From: Microvirgula aerodenitrificans DSM 15089
Lineage (GTDB): Bacteria > Pseudomonadota > Gammaproteobacteria > Burkholderiales > Aquaspirillaceae
DNA length: 64,000 nucleotides
Reading direction: 5' to 3'
Assembly: GCF_000620105.1 (NCBI RefSeq)
Contig: NZ_JHVK01000003.1
Coordinates: 267,622-331,621 of the forward strand
The translations under genes were made by a program, and so were the position numbers. Numbering within the stretch: the first letter of the stretch is position 1; each line of letters opens with the position of its first letter. Under the pieces are notes generated by a model that saw nothing but the letters and a program-made list of their open reading frames with translations, did not search any database and was not told the DNA's origin. Shown here piece by piece: positions 15,343 to 25,011 of the stretch.

Positions 15343-17478
15343 CTACGCGGTGGCGTCGCTGTGACCGGTCTGCTTCATCACGTTGAATTCATGGCTGCGG
15401 GCATAGCTGGCCAGCCACCTGGCCTCCCGCGCCGTCAGCGGCGTACCGTCAGCGGTGCGGGCCTCCAGCATCAGCCAGGCGCGATAGCGCAGGGCCGGTG
15501 TCGGCGGCACGCTGAAGTCGTCGCCGGCCGGCGCGGGGGCAAGCCGGCGCGGCGCGGCTTCGGCAGCGGGCACGTCAATGGCATCGAGCCGCTCGAAGGC
15601 GCCGGCGATGTCGCGTCCGGCCAGCCCGGGCAGTACCGGTGCCGTGACCGGTGCCAGTGCCGCCCTGCCGTCACGCTCGGCCTCGACCGCATCACGCCGC
15701 TCGTCGAGCCGGCGCAGGGCGGCCTCGGCACGTGCCGCACGCTTCTGCTCGATCACCGGCCGGGCGAAGTACGCGGTCCGGTTGGCATTCCAGTCGGCAT
15801 GGCAGACAAAGCGGCCATCGGGCAGGTACACCCACACCCGCTCGGCTTCATGGATGTCGTAGGCGACCTGTACCGACTCGCCATGCAGCTCGGTCAGCGC
15901 GGTGCTGAAATAGACGTTGTTGAACAGCCGCACCTGGCCCCGGTCCACCGTCCGCTCCAGCCGCGGACGGAACAGGCGTTCCAGCGTGGCATCGTCCTCG
16001 CGCTGCGCCTGCCAGCCGCGCTGCTCGAAACCGGTCCAGACCGCATCCGGGCTGCGCTTTTTCAGACTGGCGTGCGGGCGGGCGTTGTACTCGGCGACCC
16101 GTTCGCCGGCGAAGGCCAGGAAATCGTCCCAGCCCATCATCGGCAGCCGGCCACCGTGGCGAACCGCGGCGCGGGTGATGCGGAACTGGCGCTGCCGCGC
16201 CTGCCGGTCCATGTCGGCGCCGATATAGCTCGGCAGTTGTTTGGCCGCGCTGACCCACAGCGTCTGGTGCAGCCGTTCGATCACGCCGCGGGCCTGCGAG
16301 TTGTAGGCGACCGAGTGGCTCATGCTGATGCCGAGCCGGCCCATCAGGCCGGTGCCCTCGTCCTTCATCAGCGCGTTGACGTAGCCGGAGCCGTTGTCGA
16401 CGTAGAAGATCGCCGGCGTGCCGGCCTGGCCGACCGCCATCCGCAACGCGTCCAGCACGGCCAGCCCCGACTCGGCCAGGTCGATCGACCAGCCGACCAC
16501 CCGCCGGGTGGCGATGTCGATAATGCTGGTGATTTCCGGCCGGAACGGTCGCCCGGTCAACGGATGCTGGACCTCGGCATCGAAGCAGTGACCGTCGGCA
16601 CTCCACACGTCGTTCGGCAGCAAATCGGCAAAGTCACGACGGACGAACGGCTGCAGGCGCTTGAGTTCACGCGCTTCAAGCCGGCCGGCTTCGCGGCTGA
16701 CCGTGCCCAGCTTTCTCAGAAAACGGCGTATCACATGGATGCTCGGCAGTTCGCGTTCCGGGTCCTGTGCCAGCTGCCCGGCGACGAACAGCCGGTAGGC
16801 GAGTTCGACCGACGGTTTCTGCGGCTGTTGCCAGTGACCGAGGAAATCCCGCGCCCACCACGGCAGCGACAGGTCGGTCTGGCGCACCTTCGGCGCCAGC
16901 TGGCAGGCTTCGCGGCGGGCAAACCAGCGCTTCAGCGTGCGGATGCCGGGCAGCCCGTCGCCATGGCGACGACCGCGTTCGTCGCAGGCCCGCTTCAGCA
17001 TCGCCACGGTCAGTGCGTCGGCCTGCCCGGTCTGCACGCTGGCCAGCAGGTGCTGCATGGCGCGCTCCTTGCTGAGTCCGCAACTGCCCATCAGCCGCTC
17101 GATGGCCGTCAATACGCCCATGCGCGCGGCTTCCACGCCCTGCTGGCGGCCGGTCAGCGAAACCGGTTCGCGCAGCGCCGGTTCCTGCCATGCCGGCGCC
17201 GGTGCCACGACCGGCCCCGTCGCCAGCAACTGGCGGGCAACCCGGGCCCGCAGGCAGTCACGCGCCCCGATCGGCAAGGCATCCAGCGCATATTCCCGTC
17301 CGCCGCCGCGGCCGGCGCGCTTGCGCGATGCCCAGCCTTCCCGCTTGGCGAGCAGCTAGTTGCCGCGCTCGGTTGCCGGCAGTCCCGGCAGTTTCAGTGC
17401 CGCCAGTTCCGCCGCGCTGTAATGGGTCTTGATGCTGACCGGCGACGGGGGGGCGGGCGACTTCAGGCACGCTGGCAT
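15343..17478 (-). pseudogene. Mu-type transposase A, interrupted by an in-frame amber codon
   Basis: The frame of 711 codons begins at 17478 (MPACLKSP, with AAGGAG eight bases upstream). It shows the N-terminal end-binding domain (SAAELAALKLPGLPATERG), a DDE catalytic core (SADGHCFD, FYVDNGSGY and RGVIERLHQTLW hold the D, D and E) and the Mu-type C-terminal domain. Codon 41 is TAG (complement at 17356-17358), where relatives continue without a break; a CAG or TAC codon is one base away. All catalytic residues lie downstream of the stop. The next ATG is codon 68, which would drop part of the DNA-binding domain. It may be inactive, read through by a suppressor, or a sequencing error. Confidence 0.85.
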
Positions 17479-17870
17479 GGCAGCGGCTCCTTGCCCGGGA
17501 ATGCAATCGGGGTTGTTTTCGGACTTTTCGGTCTGCAAACGTCATCAACCGTGGTCGAAAGCCCACTTTCGGGTGCGCCAAGTTGATGAGTTTCCTCAGT
17601 TCTCTCAGAAATGCGTGACAAAACTGGCTTAAAATGTCGCCGTTTGTATCGGCTTGGCCAGATCGATTCCGGCGCAACCCCGATCGCGGTCGCAATGATG
17701 CGTTCTGCCTTCGGCCACGGGCGATCCAGCGCTGCTTTCAGTGTTCCCGCACTCAATGCGCTCTGCCGGGACAACTCCCGCAATGACCAGCCCTCCTTGT
17801 GCAGGGCTGCGACGATGTCCGCCCGATGCCAGTCGTGGGCGGGCTTTTTTGGCGGGTGTGATGCACTCAT
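17463..17870 (-). CDS. Ner/Nlp-type early regulator
   Basis: 135 residues. The N-terminal 75 carry the winged helix-turn-helix of the Ner/Nlp family (DWHRADIVAALHKEGWSLREL, then AALDRPWPKAERIIATAIG), which represses early and repressor transcription in Mu. The start at 17870 has AAAGGAG about eight bases upstream. The C-terminal 60 residues are a polar extension not found in Mu Ner (about 75 residues) and of unknown value. The gene overlaps the transposase start by 16 bases and is the first gene leftward from the divergent control region. Confidence 0.85.
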   Translation of the reverse strand: MSASHPPKKPAHDWHRADIVAALHKEGWSLRELSRQSALSAGTLKAALDRPWPKAERIIATAIGVAPESIWPSRYKRRHFKPVLSRISERTEETHQLGAPESGLSTTVDDVCRPKSPKTTPIAFPGKEPLPCQRA

Positions 17871-17957
17871 GGATGACTCCTTTCGGGTGAGTTCATGAGC
17901 GCATGCTAACCCCAGAAGAAACACACAACAACCGCTTTTGAGATATTTCTGTCTTTT

Positions 17958-18088
17958 TTCGGGGTCGTTTGCAACACTAATCGAGGTTTAAATGGCGAAT
18001 ACTTATTCGAATCAGGCGGTTGACGCAAACCCCGAACGGGGTGTCGTCGCCAAAGAGTCGATTCTGGGTTCCTACGGCAAACCCCGAA
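17958..18088. promoter_or_regulatory. Candidate repressor operator array
   Basis: The 12-base word GCAAACCCCGAA occurs exactly at 18025-18036 and 18077-18088, 52 bases (about five helical turns) apart. A related inverted copy with a 3-base insertion (complement of GCAAACGACCCCGAA) lies at 17958-17972 between c and ner. The first two lie in the 5' part of the c reading frame. The arrangement suggests cooperative operator sites for c or Ner. Confidence 0.5.
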
Positions 18089-18798
18089 TGGAGTTCCCTG
18101 TTTTGGGCGACCGTATCCGTGTCGTGCGCGATCAGGTCGCACACATGTCCCGCGACGATTTCGCGCAACAATTGCAGATGACGCGCAGTTCGCTGCAGCT
18201 GTATGAGGATGGCAAGCGCGAGCCGAAGCCGTCGCTGCTGCGGGCGATGGCCGCGCAGTTCAATGTCGATCCGGGCTGGCTGCTGACCGGTGAAGGCGCG
18301 ATGCTGCGCGGGGCGCCCCTGCCCGAGGCCGAGCAGTGTCTGTGCCTGGACACGCTGGGCAGTCCGGTCGATCTGGACGAGTTCGTGTTCGTCCCCCGCT
18401 ACAATCTGCAGGCATCGGCCGGGCACGGTGCGGCGAGCGACGGCGAGAAGCCGGTGTTCACCATGGCGTTCCGCCGCTACTGGATCGTCAACTACCTGCA
18501 TGCGGACCCGCACGACCTGTCGGTCATCTCGGTCAAGGGGGATTCGATGGAGGGGGTACTGAATGACAAGGACGTCATTCTGATCAACCGCAGCGATACC
18601 TCTGCAACCAGCGGCCTGTTCGTGCTGCGCATCGACGGGGATCTGGTGGTGAAGCGCGTGCAGCGGCTACCCGGTGGCACACTGGAAATCTCCAGCGCCA
18701 ACGAGGCCTACAAGCCGTTTTCGGTCGACAGCCACAACCCGCCGGACGATTTCTCCATCATCGGCCGCGTGGTCTGGTTCGGACGCCAGATCGCCTGA
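17992..18798 (+). CDS. Prophage repressor c, cI/LexA-like
   Basis: Up to 268 residues. After an N-terminal tail of about 38 residues comes an XRE helix-turn-helix (DDFAQQLQMTRSSLQLYEDGKREPKP) and then an S24 peptidase-like domain with Ser in GDSMEGVL and Lys in DLVVKRVQR, the catalytic pair of LexA/cI autocleavage. It should hold the prophage silent and be cleaved upon RecA activation, unlike the Clp-degraded Mu c protein. It is divergent from ner, as in Mu. The start is uncertain: 17992 has GAGG upstream, while 18088 would put both operator-like repeats upstream of the gene. Confidence 0.87.
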   Translation: MANTYSNQAVDANPERGVVAKESILGSYGKPRMEFPVLGDRIRVVRDQVAHMSRDDFAQQLQMTRSSLQLYEDGKREPKPSLLRAMAAQFNVDPGWLLTGEGAMLRGAPLPEAEQCLCLDTLGSPVDLDEFVFVPRYNLQASAGHGAASDGEKPVFTMAFRRYWIVNYLHADPHDLSVISVKGDSMEGVLNDKDVILINRSDTSATSGLFVLRIDGDLVVKRVQRLPGGTLEISSANEAYKPFSVDSHNPPDDFSIIGRVVWFGRQIA

Positions 18799-18959
18799 AC
18801 GATGCGGGCGGTGTCACACAGCGCGTCAAAACCGCGCCGGCACCGCCCCGCCCGCGCCAGACACCGCCCGCCCCCGATCCGCCGCAACCCGCGCCACGAC
18901 AGGCCCGGACAGATCCGGGCGCTATGGACGGGGAGTGACAGACAGGTGAGCAGCCCACA
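18799..18959. other. Probable c-side prophage end region
   Basis: Between c and nadC there are three copies of a GC-rich word: GCGGGCGGTGTC at 18804-18815, its exact complement at 18860-18871, and a looser complement copy at 18839-18851. In Mu the transposase binds three such sites at the left end, so these are candidate end sites. The chromosome junction must lie before 18960 because nadC is complete. A CA dinucleotide at 18958-18959 could be the phage tip, but the other end is not in the window to confirm it. Confidence 0.4.
18903..18920. terminator. Hairpin downstream of nadC
   Basis: GCCCGGA and TCCGGGC form a 7-bp stem with a 4-base loop. No T-run follows on either strand, so it is at best a weak terminator for nadC. 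Confidence 0.35.
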
Positions 18960-19799
18960 TCAGGCGAAACGCATCGACAGGTCGATGGCCTGTACGTCCT
19001 TGGTCAGCTTGCCGATGGAGATCCGGTCGACGCCGGTTTCGGCGATGGCGCGCAGCGTGTCGGCGTTGACATTGCCGCTGGCTTCGAGCCGGGCACGGCC
19101 TGCGGTCAGTGCCACGGCGGCACGCAGACCGTCGGTATCGAAGTTGTCGAGCAGCACCAGGGTTGCCCCGGCTTCGAGTGCCTGCTCGAGCTCACCCAGC
19201 GTTTCCACCTCGATCTGCACCGGCACCGTGGCCGGCACCGTGGCGGCTGCCAGTGCCAGTGCCTCGCGGATGCCGCCGGCAGCGGCAATGTGGTTTTCCT
19301 TGATCAGCACACCGTCGTACAGGCCGATGCGCTGATTTTCGCCCCCACCGACGCAAACGGCGTACTTCTGCGCCAGGCGCAGGCCCGGCAGGGTCTTGCG
19401 CGTGTCGTAGACCCGGGCCCGGGTGCCGGCAACCAGGTCGGCATGCCGGCGGGTCGCGGTCGCGGTCGCCGACAGCAACTGCAGGAAGTTCAGTGCACAG
19501 CGCTCTCCGCTGAGCAGGCCACGGGCCGGCCCGTCCAGCTCGCACAGCACCGTGCCGGATTCGACGCGGTCGCCATCGGCAACCCGCCACACGATGTGCA
19601 CGGCCGGCTCGACCTGGCGGAAGCACTCGGTGAACCAGGCGATGCCGGCGATAACGGCCGGTTCCCGGGCCAGTACCGTGGCATGGCCCTGCGCGTCGGC
19701 GGCAACCAGACTGGCCGTCCAGTCACACGCGCCGATATCCTCGGCCAGCGCAGTGGCAACATCACGGGCAATCAGGTGGGCGGCAGGCAGGACGGGCAT
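18960..19799 (-). CDS. nadC: Quinolinate phosphoribosyltransferase (nicotinate-nucleotide pyrophosphorylase)
   Basis: 279 residues. It catalyses quinolinate + PRPP to nicotinate mononucleotide, CO2 and pyrophosphate in de novo NAD synthesis. Recognised from [10 protein letters not shown] and LIKENHI in the middle and the C-terminal [22 protein letters not shown] block ending DLSMRFA; the RTRK, KENH and SGN segments line the active site in characterised enzymes. The gene is complete and ends right beside the prophage, so the insertion did not break it. GGAG lies upstream of the ATG. The usual partners nadA and nadB are not nearby. Confidence 0.94.
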   Translation of the reverse strand: MPVLPAAHLIARDVATALAEDIGACDWTASLVAADAQGHATVLAREPAVIAGIAWFTECFRQVEPAVHIVWRVADGDRVESGTVLCELDGPARGLLSGERCALNFLQLLSATATATRRHADLVAGTRARVYDTRKTLPGLRLAQKYAVCVGGGENQRIGLYDGVLIKENHIAAAGGIREALALAAATVPATVPVQIEVETLGELEQALEAGATLVLLDNFDTDGLRAAVALTAGRARLEASGNVNADTLRAIAETGVDRISIGKLTKDVQAIDLSMRFA

Positions 19800-19869
19800 G
19801 GGAAGCGACTCCGGAAACAGGGCGGAAAGAGGCCGAGTCTAGCCGCGTCGGCGCCCCGCCGCCAGCATG

Positions 19870-20880
19870 CTACTCGTTCGGCGGGCGACGCAGCAGCGTC
19901 AGGGTCAGCGTGAGTTCGCCCTCGTCATCATCGCTGGAACGCACGCCCTGCAGGCTCAGCTCGGATGGCAGCAGCACGCTGATGCCATGGCCGACCCCGA
20001 CCTTGCTCCACGTCCGCTCCAGCCGCTTGAACACCCGTTGCGCCGGCAGGCCGGCATCATGGTCGAGCGCAAAGCCATAGGACTCGGCCGCATTGTCCAG
20101 TGCCTGACTGACGTGCTCGCGCGGCACGAATTTCTCGGCCATGGCCGCCACCTGACGCGGCGACACATCGGTTTCCTCACGGCACAGCGTCAGCACCTCG
20201 TCCTTGAAGCGCGCCTGTGCGGACGGGTCGTCAATGTCATCTGACAGCTGGTCAAGCACTTCCACCATCATCTTGCTGCTGGAGCCGGTATCCGGCACGC
20301 GCAGCGCCTTGAGGAAATCGTCGAGCCAGAACTTGGTCTGGTTGCCAAGCCGGTCGACGGCATAGACCGTCGGCCCGTTTTCCAGAATCAGCGCCCCCTT
20401 GTCGATCAGACGCGGGTTGATCCCCGACGCATGCGACACATCGAACACATTGGCCGACTCGATCACGGTCAGAAAATCGTCACGGACCTCGGACTTGAAC
20501 ACGCCCAGACCACGCTGGGTGCCTTCGCCATAAGGCAGGCCGTTGAACAGGATGACCAGCAGATCCCCCTCGCGAATGTTCGGATGCTGCGAATGCGCCT
20601 GCAGATGCCTGGCGATCCGCTGTGACACGGCCAGGAAATCCAGCTCGCCACGGAAGAACTGACGGGTGAAATGATAGAGCTCGTTCTGGTTCAGATCGGA
20701 CTCGTGAAAAAACTGGTACTTGCGCTTGTCGGAGACGATCCCCTTCAGGTAGCCCGCCAGAATCAGGTCCGACACCGCCTCGTCAACCTCGGTGGCCCGA
20801 TCGGACAGCTGCAGGCGCTCTCCGCGGGACAGGTTGCCGACACGATGCACTGCCAATCGCTCTACGCTGGGTTCGTCCAT
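19870..20880 (-). CDS. 37-kDa nucleoid-associated protein (NA37/YejK family)
   Basis: About 336 residues. The opening MDEPSVERLAVHRVGNLSRGERL is typical of the NA37 family (YejK/NdpA), abundant DNA-binding proteins of the nucleoid with poorly known function. Other family-like features are VFKSEVRDDFLTV and PRLIDKGALILENG. The start at 20880 has an AAGGAAG about ten bases upstream; an ATG 13 codons earlier lacks one. It is a single gene, between nadC and the divergent hybrid kinase gene. Confidence 0.75.
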   Translation of the reverse strand: MDEPSVERLAVHRVGNLSRGERLQLSDRATEVDEAVSDLILAGYLKGIVSDKRKYQFFHESDLNQNELYHFTRQFFRGELDFLAVSQRIARHLQAHSQHPNIREGDLLVILFNGLPYGEGTQRGLGVFKSEVRDDFLTVIESANVFDVSHASGINPRLIDKGALILENGPTVYAVDRLGNQTKFWLDDFLKALRVPDTGSSSKMMVEVLDQLSDDIDDPSAQARFKDEVLTLCREETDVSPRQVAAMAEKFVPREHVSQALDNAAESYGFALDHDAGLPAQRVFKRLERTWSKVGVGHGISVLLPSELSLQGVRSSDDDEGELTLTLTLLRRPPNE

Positions 20881-21300
20881 GTTGCTGTACTTCCTTGGTG
20901 TGATCGTTGCAAGGCGCAATTATTCCCAGCACGAGGCCACTTGACAACACGACCGTGCCCACAGGAGCCGGGCACCACCACGCGGGGAAGGAAAAGTGAT
21001 GGCGCCGGCCGGATATTGGCACCGGTTTTTTTTGAATTCTGTTTTCGCGTGAAATTCAAATAGCGGTTATCCATTAGCCTCATGACATAAAATCTCAAGC
21101 GAATCAAGATTACCGCCCACGGCAAACAGAAACGCATGCATAATTTGCCAGGATTGCAAAACCCGTTCCAGCCGTGGATGATCAATCAATCGCGTCGCTG
21201 CACAGCCCGTCGCACCATGCCAAAGATTCTTCCTGAAATACCCGCCCCCGCGAAAGCAGCGGGAATACATGACTGCATCAGTGAACCACACCGCCAAAAT
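20881..21300. promoter_or_regulatory. Divergent intergenic region with an 8-bp dyad
   Basis: 420 bases with lower G+C than average, between the NA37 gene and the hybrid kinase gene. TTTGAATT (21031-21038) and AATTCAAA (21053-21060) form a perfect dyad with a 14-base spacer, possibly an operator. A T8 run precedes it. No convincing small gene is seen; the upstream in-frame codons before 21301 look non-coding. Confidence 0.45.
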
Positions 21301-24300
21301 ATGCAGCCATCCAGATTGATTCGTACCGCCATCCTGCTGATGGCACTCCTTGTCCCCGGCCTGGGCCAGAGCCGGGAGGCATCGCCGCAAGCGGCGCATG
21401 CCGATGCCTCCCCGGCCCGGGCCACCGTCGCGCTCAATCAGGCCGATCAGGCCTGGCTGAGCAGCCACGGCCAGAAAATCGTGGCCGGGCTGGTGCCCAA
21501 CGACCTGCCCCCCTTTGATCTGGTCGACTTTGAAGGCAGATACCGGGGCATCAGCGTCGACTACCTCGAAGCAGTCGGGCGCGAACTGGGAGTGAATATA
21601 GAATGGCGGCCATATCCATCCCGGACACAAATGAAAGCCGCGCTGCGCAATGGCGAAATCGATGTCGTGACCACCGCACACATGCGCCAGGAAAACCAAG
21701 ACATTCTTTATTCACACAATTACATTCCCAACAAGCTGGCTATCGTCGAGCGATCCCCGGCACTTGCCCGGCATGATGAAAACACCGCCCCCACACTCGC
21801 TTTCGTCCGTGAGCACATACAGCCCGGCCAGTTGAAAAAATACTATCCCGACTGGCGTCATCAGCCCTACCGGGGAATTATCGAGGCATTGCAGGCCGTT
21901 TCCTTCGGCGACGCCGATGCCTATATCGGCAACATGACGGTCTCCAACTACGATATTGACCAGCTGCAATTGCTGAACCTGAAAATTACCAATTTCGCCG
22001 CTTTCGACGAGGATGGTTTTTCCTTTGCCGTCAGCAACCGCCAGCCCGTACTGCTGGACATGGTCAACAAGGCGCTCATGGCCCTGCCCTCCACATTCCA
22101 GGTGGAAGCACGCGCACGCTGGGAGACGTTCGCCAACCACATGCAGCCGATCACGAAGGTACAGCTGTCGGCCGCGGAGAAGAACTGGATCAGCCTGCAC
22201 CCGGTCGTCAGCTACGCCGGCATCAGTGACATGCCACCCTTCATCTTCCGCGGAAGGGATGGCCAGCCAGCCGGCCTGTCGGTCGACGTGATGAACCTGA
22301 TCGGCGAACGCACCGGTCTGAAATTCACCGGCACGCTGTACGATACCCAGGCCAGGGCGCGGGAAGCGCTGGCACAGGGCAAGGCCCAGTTGCTGTCCTC
22401 GATGTACGAGATGCCACCGGACAAGCACCTGCCACTGCGCTCGCTTCCCTACCTGAGCGACCTGATGGTCATCGTTACACGCAAGGGCGAAGCGCACCTG
22501 CGCAATATCGGCGCCCTGACCGGCAAGACCGTTGCCGTGATGACGATGAATCCGCTCCACGACACGCTGCGCCGACAATACCGGGGCGTCACCGTCCACC
22601 CGGCCAGTTCGGCCAGGGAAGCACTGGAGCAACTGGCCAACGGCAAGGTGGATGCTGCCATCGTCAGCATCTCCATCGCCAATTACCGTCTCAACCAGTT
22701 CCATCACAACCGCCTGGTCATCAGCGGCACCGCCGGCGATCTGCCGCGACCGATCAGCCTCGGCATTGCCCCCCACCACCCGGAGCTGCTGGATATCGTC
22801 AACAAGGCCATCATCAGCCTGTCGCCCAGCGAGCTTGAGTCGCTGCGGCATCGCTGGCTGACCAGCCGCCCGCATCCGGAATCGAGCTGGGACCGCTACA
22901 GCGACCTGCTGTTCTATGCGGCGGCGGTCGTCGTTGCCGCCCTGCTGATGATCCTGCTGTGGAGCCACTCCCTGAAACGGGAGGTCCGCCGCCGGAAAAG
23001 CGCGGAGCGCACATTGCGCGACCAGCTCGCCTTCCAGTCCACCCTGCTCGACAGCATCCCGCAGCCGGTGGTCGTCCGCGACCTGGAAGGCAAGCTGCTG
23101 AGCTGCAACCGCTCGTACCTGTCGTTCAACAAGCGCCCCGGCTCGGCGCTGGTCGGCCGCCGCCTCGATGAAGTGCCCGACCTGACCATCGACGATGCCT
23201 CGGTACGCCTCATCATGGCGCTGTACCGCCAGTCGCTGGAAGAAGACCGTCCCATTTTCCGGGACGTGCAGGTCACCCGGTTTGGCCAGCAGATCGACCT
23301 GCTGTTCTGGACGACCCCGTTCTATGCTGCCGACGGCCGTCAGCGCGGGCAGCTGGGCGGCTGGCTCGACATTACCGAACGGGCCCGGCTGGCAAAGGAA
23401 CTGAAGGTCGCCAAGGATGCGGCGGAAAGTGCGGACCGGGCCAAATCCACCTTCCTGTCGACCATGAGCCACGAGATCCGCACACCGATGAACGCCATCA
23501 TCGGCCTGCTTGACCTTGCGCTGCGCCAGCCGCCACCACCGGACAAGCTGCGCGAGACGCTGGATACCGCCTGCCATGCCGCCCGACAGCTGATGGCACT
23601 GCTGGACGATATCCTCGATGTTTCGAAGATACAGGCCGGCAAGCTGGATCTGGCTCCACGCCCGGTCGAGCTCGGCACGCTGGTTGACAGCACGGCCCGG
23701 GTCTTTCACGGACTGGCGCGCCAGAAGGGGCTGGCGTTCGACATCGATGCGGATCCGACGCTGGCCTGCTGGGTCATGGCCGATCCGGTACGGCTGCGTC
23801 AGATCATCACCAACCTGATGTCCAATGCGATCAAGTTCACCCATTCCGGCGGCATCAGGCTTTCCAGCAGCCTCCAGCCGCAGGGATCGGGCCAGGTACA
23901 GCTGAGCGTCAGTGTCATCGACAGCGGCGTCGGCATCGATGCGGCCGAGCAGGCCGGTCTGTTCCAGCCCTTCGTCCAGTTGCCGAGCCGCGCCCATTGT
24001 GGCGGCACCGGACTGGGTCTGGCGATCTGCAAGCAGCTGATCGATCTGATGGGGGGCGAGATCAGCATGGCAAGCACGCCGGGCAAGGGCACCACCGTGT
24101 CGTTCCAGGTCAGGCTCGATATCGCGCCACGACCGGCAGTCCAGGCCGAGCGCCCGGACCAGAATGACGGCCAGATGGTGGAAGGGCGGTTTTCCGGCCT
24201 GCGCGTCCTGATCGTTGACGATCACCCGGCAAACCGTATCGTGCTCCGCAACCAGCTGGAGTATCTGGGGTGCCGGGTCGTCGAGGCCATCGATGGTCAG

Positions 24301-24942
24301 GACGGGCTGGACAGGTGGCGCGCCGACGAATTCGACCTGCTGATAACCGACAGCTACATGCCCCGCCTGAGCGGCGAGGCCCTGACCCGCACCATCCGGG
24401 CCGACGAAGCACGCCAGGGGCGCGCAGCCATGATCATTATCGGCCTGACGGCCAACACCCAGCCCGAGAGTCTGCGCGATGCGACGGATGCCGGCATGAC
24501 CATCTGCCTGTCAAAACCGGTCGACATCGACATGCTGGTGGACATCATTTCGGAGCAGTTGCCTGCCCACCCAGCGCATCCTTCGGCCGACGCCGTCTCG
24601 CTGGACCGGCTCGACGAGACCTTCCATGGCAACCGGCATGCCGAACGGACCTTTCTGGCCCAGTGGCGCGACAGCAACGATGCCGACCTGGCCCGCATCG
24701 GGCAGGCATGGCGGCAACAGGATTTCCGCGCGCTCGGCGAGCTGGGCCATCGACTGAAGGGCCCTGCCCGGCTGATCGACTATCCGGCTTTCATCGATGC
24801 CTGCGAAGCGGTCGAACAGGCGAGCGCGTCCGGCTCACACCCGGCGATGACCGAAGGGGTTGCCCGACTGCAGCAGGTCGTGCTCACCCTGAACGCAAAA
24901 ATCCTGGAGCGGCTCTCGGTGCTGGACCGGGCGGAGGGCTGA
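21301..24942 (+). CDS. BvgS/EvgS-type hybrid sensor histidine kinase
   Basis: About 1213 residues. Order: signal peptide (residues 1-25), two periplasmic solute-binding (SBP_bac_3) modules to about residue 530, one membrane span (LLFYAAAVVVAALLMILLW), a PAS domain, a dimerisation/phosphoacceptor domain with SHEIRTP (His724), an HATPase domain, a receiver with Asp1017 (ITDSYMP) and an HPt with His1150 (LGHRLKGP). This is the BvgS phosphorelay layout. The start at 21301 is chosen because the signal peptide begins there, though no good Shine-Dalgarno sequence is seen. No response regulator gene is adjacent, so the output partner is elsewhere. Confidence 0.88.
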   Translation: MQPSRLIRTAILLMALLVPGLGQSREASPQAAHADASPARATVALNQADQAWLSSHGQKIVAGLVPNDLPPFDLVDFEGRYRGISVDYLEAVGRELGVNIEWRPYPSRTQMKAALRNGEIDVVTTAHMRQENQDILYSHNYIPNKLAIVERSPALARHDENTAPTLAFVREHIQPGQLKKYYPDWRHQPYRGIIEALQAVSFGDADAYIGNMTVSNYDIDQLQLLNLKITNFAAFDEDGFSFAVSNRQPVLLDMVNKALMALPSTFQVEARARWETFANHMQPITKVQLSAAEKNWISLHPVVSYAGISDMPPFIFRGRDGQPAGLSVDVMNLIGERTGLKFTGTLYDTQARAREALAQGKAQLLSSMYEMPPDKHLPLRSLPYLSDLMVIVTRKGEAHLRNIGALTGKTVAVMTMNPLHDTLRRQYRGVTVHPASSAREALEQLANGKVDAAIVSISIANYRLNQFHHNRLVISGTAGDLPRPISLGIAPHHPELLDIVNKAIISLSPSELESLRHRWLTSRPHPESSWDRYSDLLFYAAAVVVAALLMILLWSHSLKREVRRRKSAERTLRDQLAFQSTLLDSIPQPVVVRDLEGKLLSCNRSYLSFNKRPGSALVGRRLDEVPDLTIDDASVRLIMALYRQSLEEDRPIFRDVQVTRFGQQIDLLFWTTPFYAADGRQRGQLGGWLDITERARLAKELKVAKDAAESADRAKSTFLSTMSHEIRTPMNAIIGLLDLALRQPPPPDKLRETLDTACHAARQLMALLDDILDVSKIQAGKLDLAPRPVELGTLVDSTARVFHGLARQKGLAFDIDADPTLACWVMADPVRLRQIITNLMSNAIKFTHSGGIRLSSSLQPQGSGQVQLSVSVIDSGVGIDAAEQAGLFQPFVQLPSRAHCGGTGLGLAICKQLIDLMGGEISMASTPGKGTTVSFQVRLDIAPRPAVQAERPDQNDGQMVEGRFSGLRVLIVDDHPANRIVLRNQLEYLGCRVVEAIDGQDGLDRWRADEFDLLITDSYMPRLSGEALTRTIRADEARQGRAAMIIIGLTANTQPESLRDATDAGMTICLSKPVDIDMLVDIISEQLPAHPAHPSADAVSLDRLDETFHGNRHAERTFLAQWRDSNDADLARIGQAWRQQDFRALGELGHRLKGPARLIDYPAFIDACEAVEQASASGSHPAMTEGVARLQQVVLTLNAKILERLSVLDRAEG

Positions 24943-24947
24943 TGCCC

Positions 24948-24973
24948 TGCCGCCCATTGCGCAACGGGCGGCA
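24948..24973 (+). terminator. Hairpin after the hybrid kinase gene
   Basis: TGCCGCCC and GGGCGGCA pair around an inner TTGC/GCAA stem, giving a long GC hairpin just after the stop codon. It lacks a clear T-run. Confidence 0.5.
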
Positions 24974-25011
24974 ATGGCGTAAAGAAAACCATCACCACCC
25001 ACGTCCGCACC

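Noticed and set aside
15289-17586. A 765-codon plus-strand open frame
   Set aside because: Antisense shadow of the transposase gene in high-GC DNA; composition is Arg/Gly/Ala-rich and without domains.
18960-19799. Disruption of nadC by the prophage
   Set aside because: The nadC frame is complete with the usual C-terminal end DLSMRFA.
21712-24225. An 837-codon minus-strand open frame
   Set aside because: Antisense to the hybrid kinase gene; no ribosome binding site or family resemblance.
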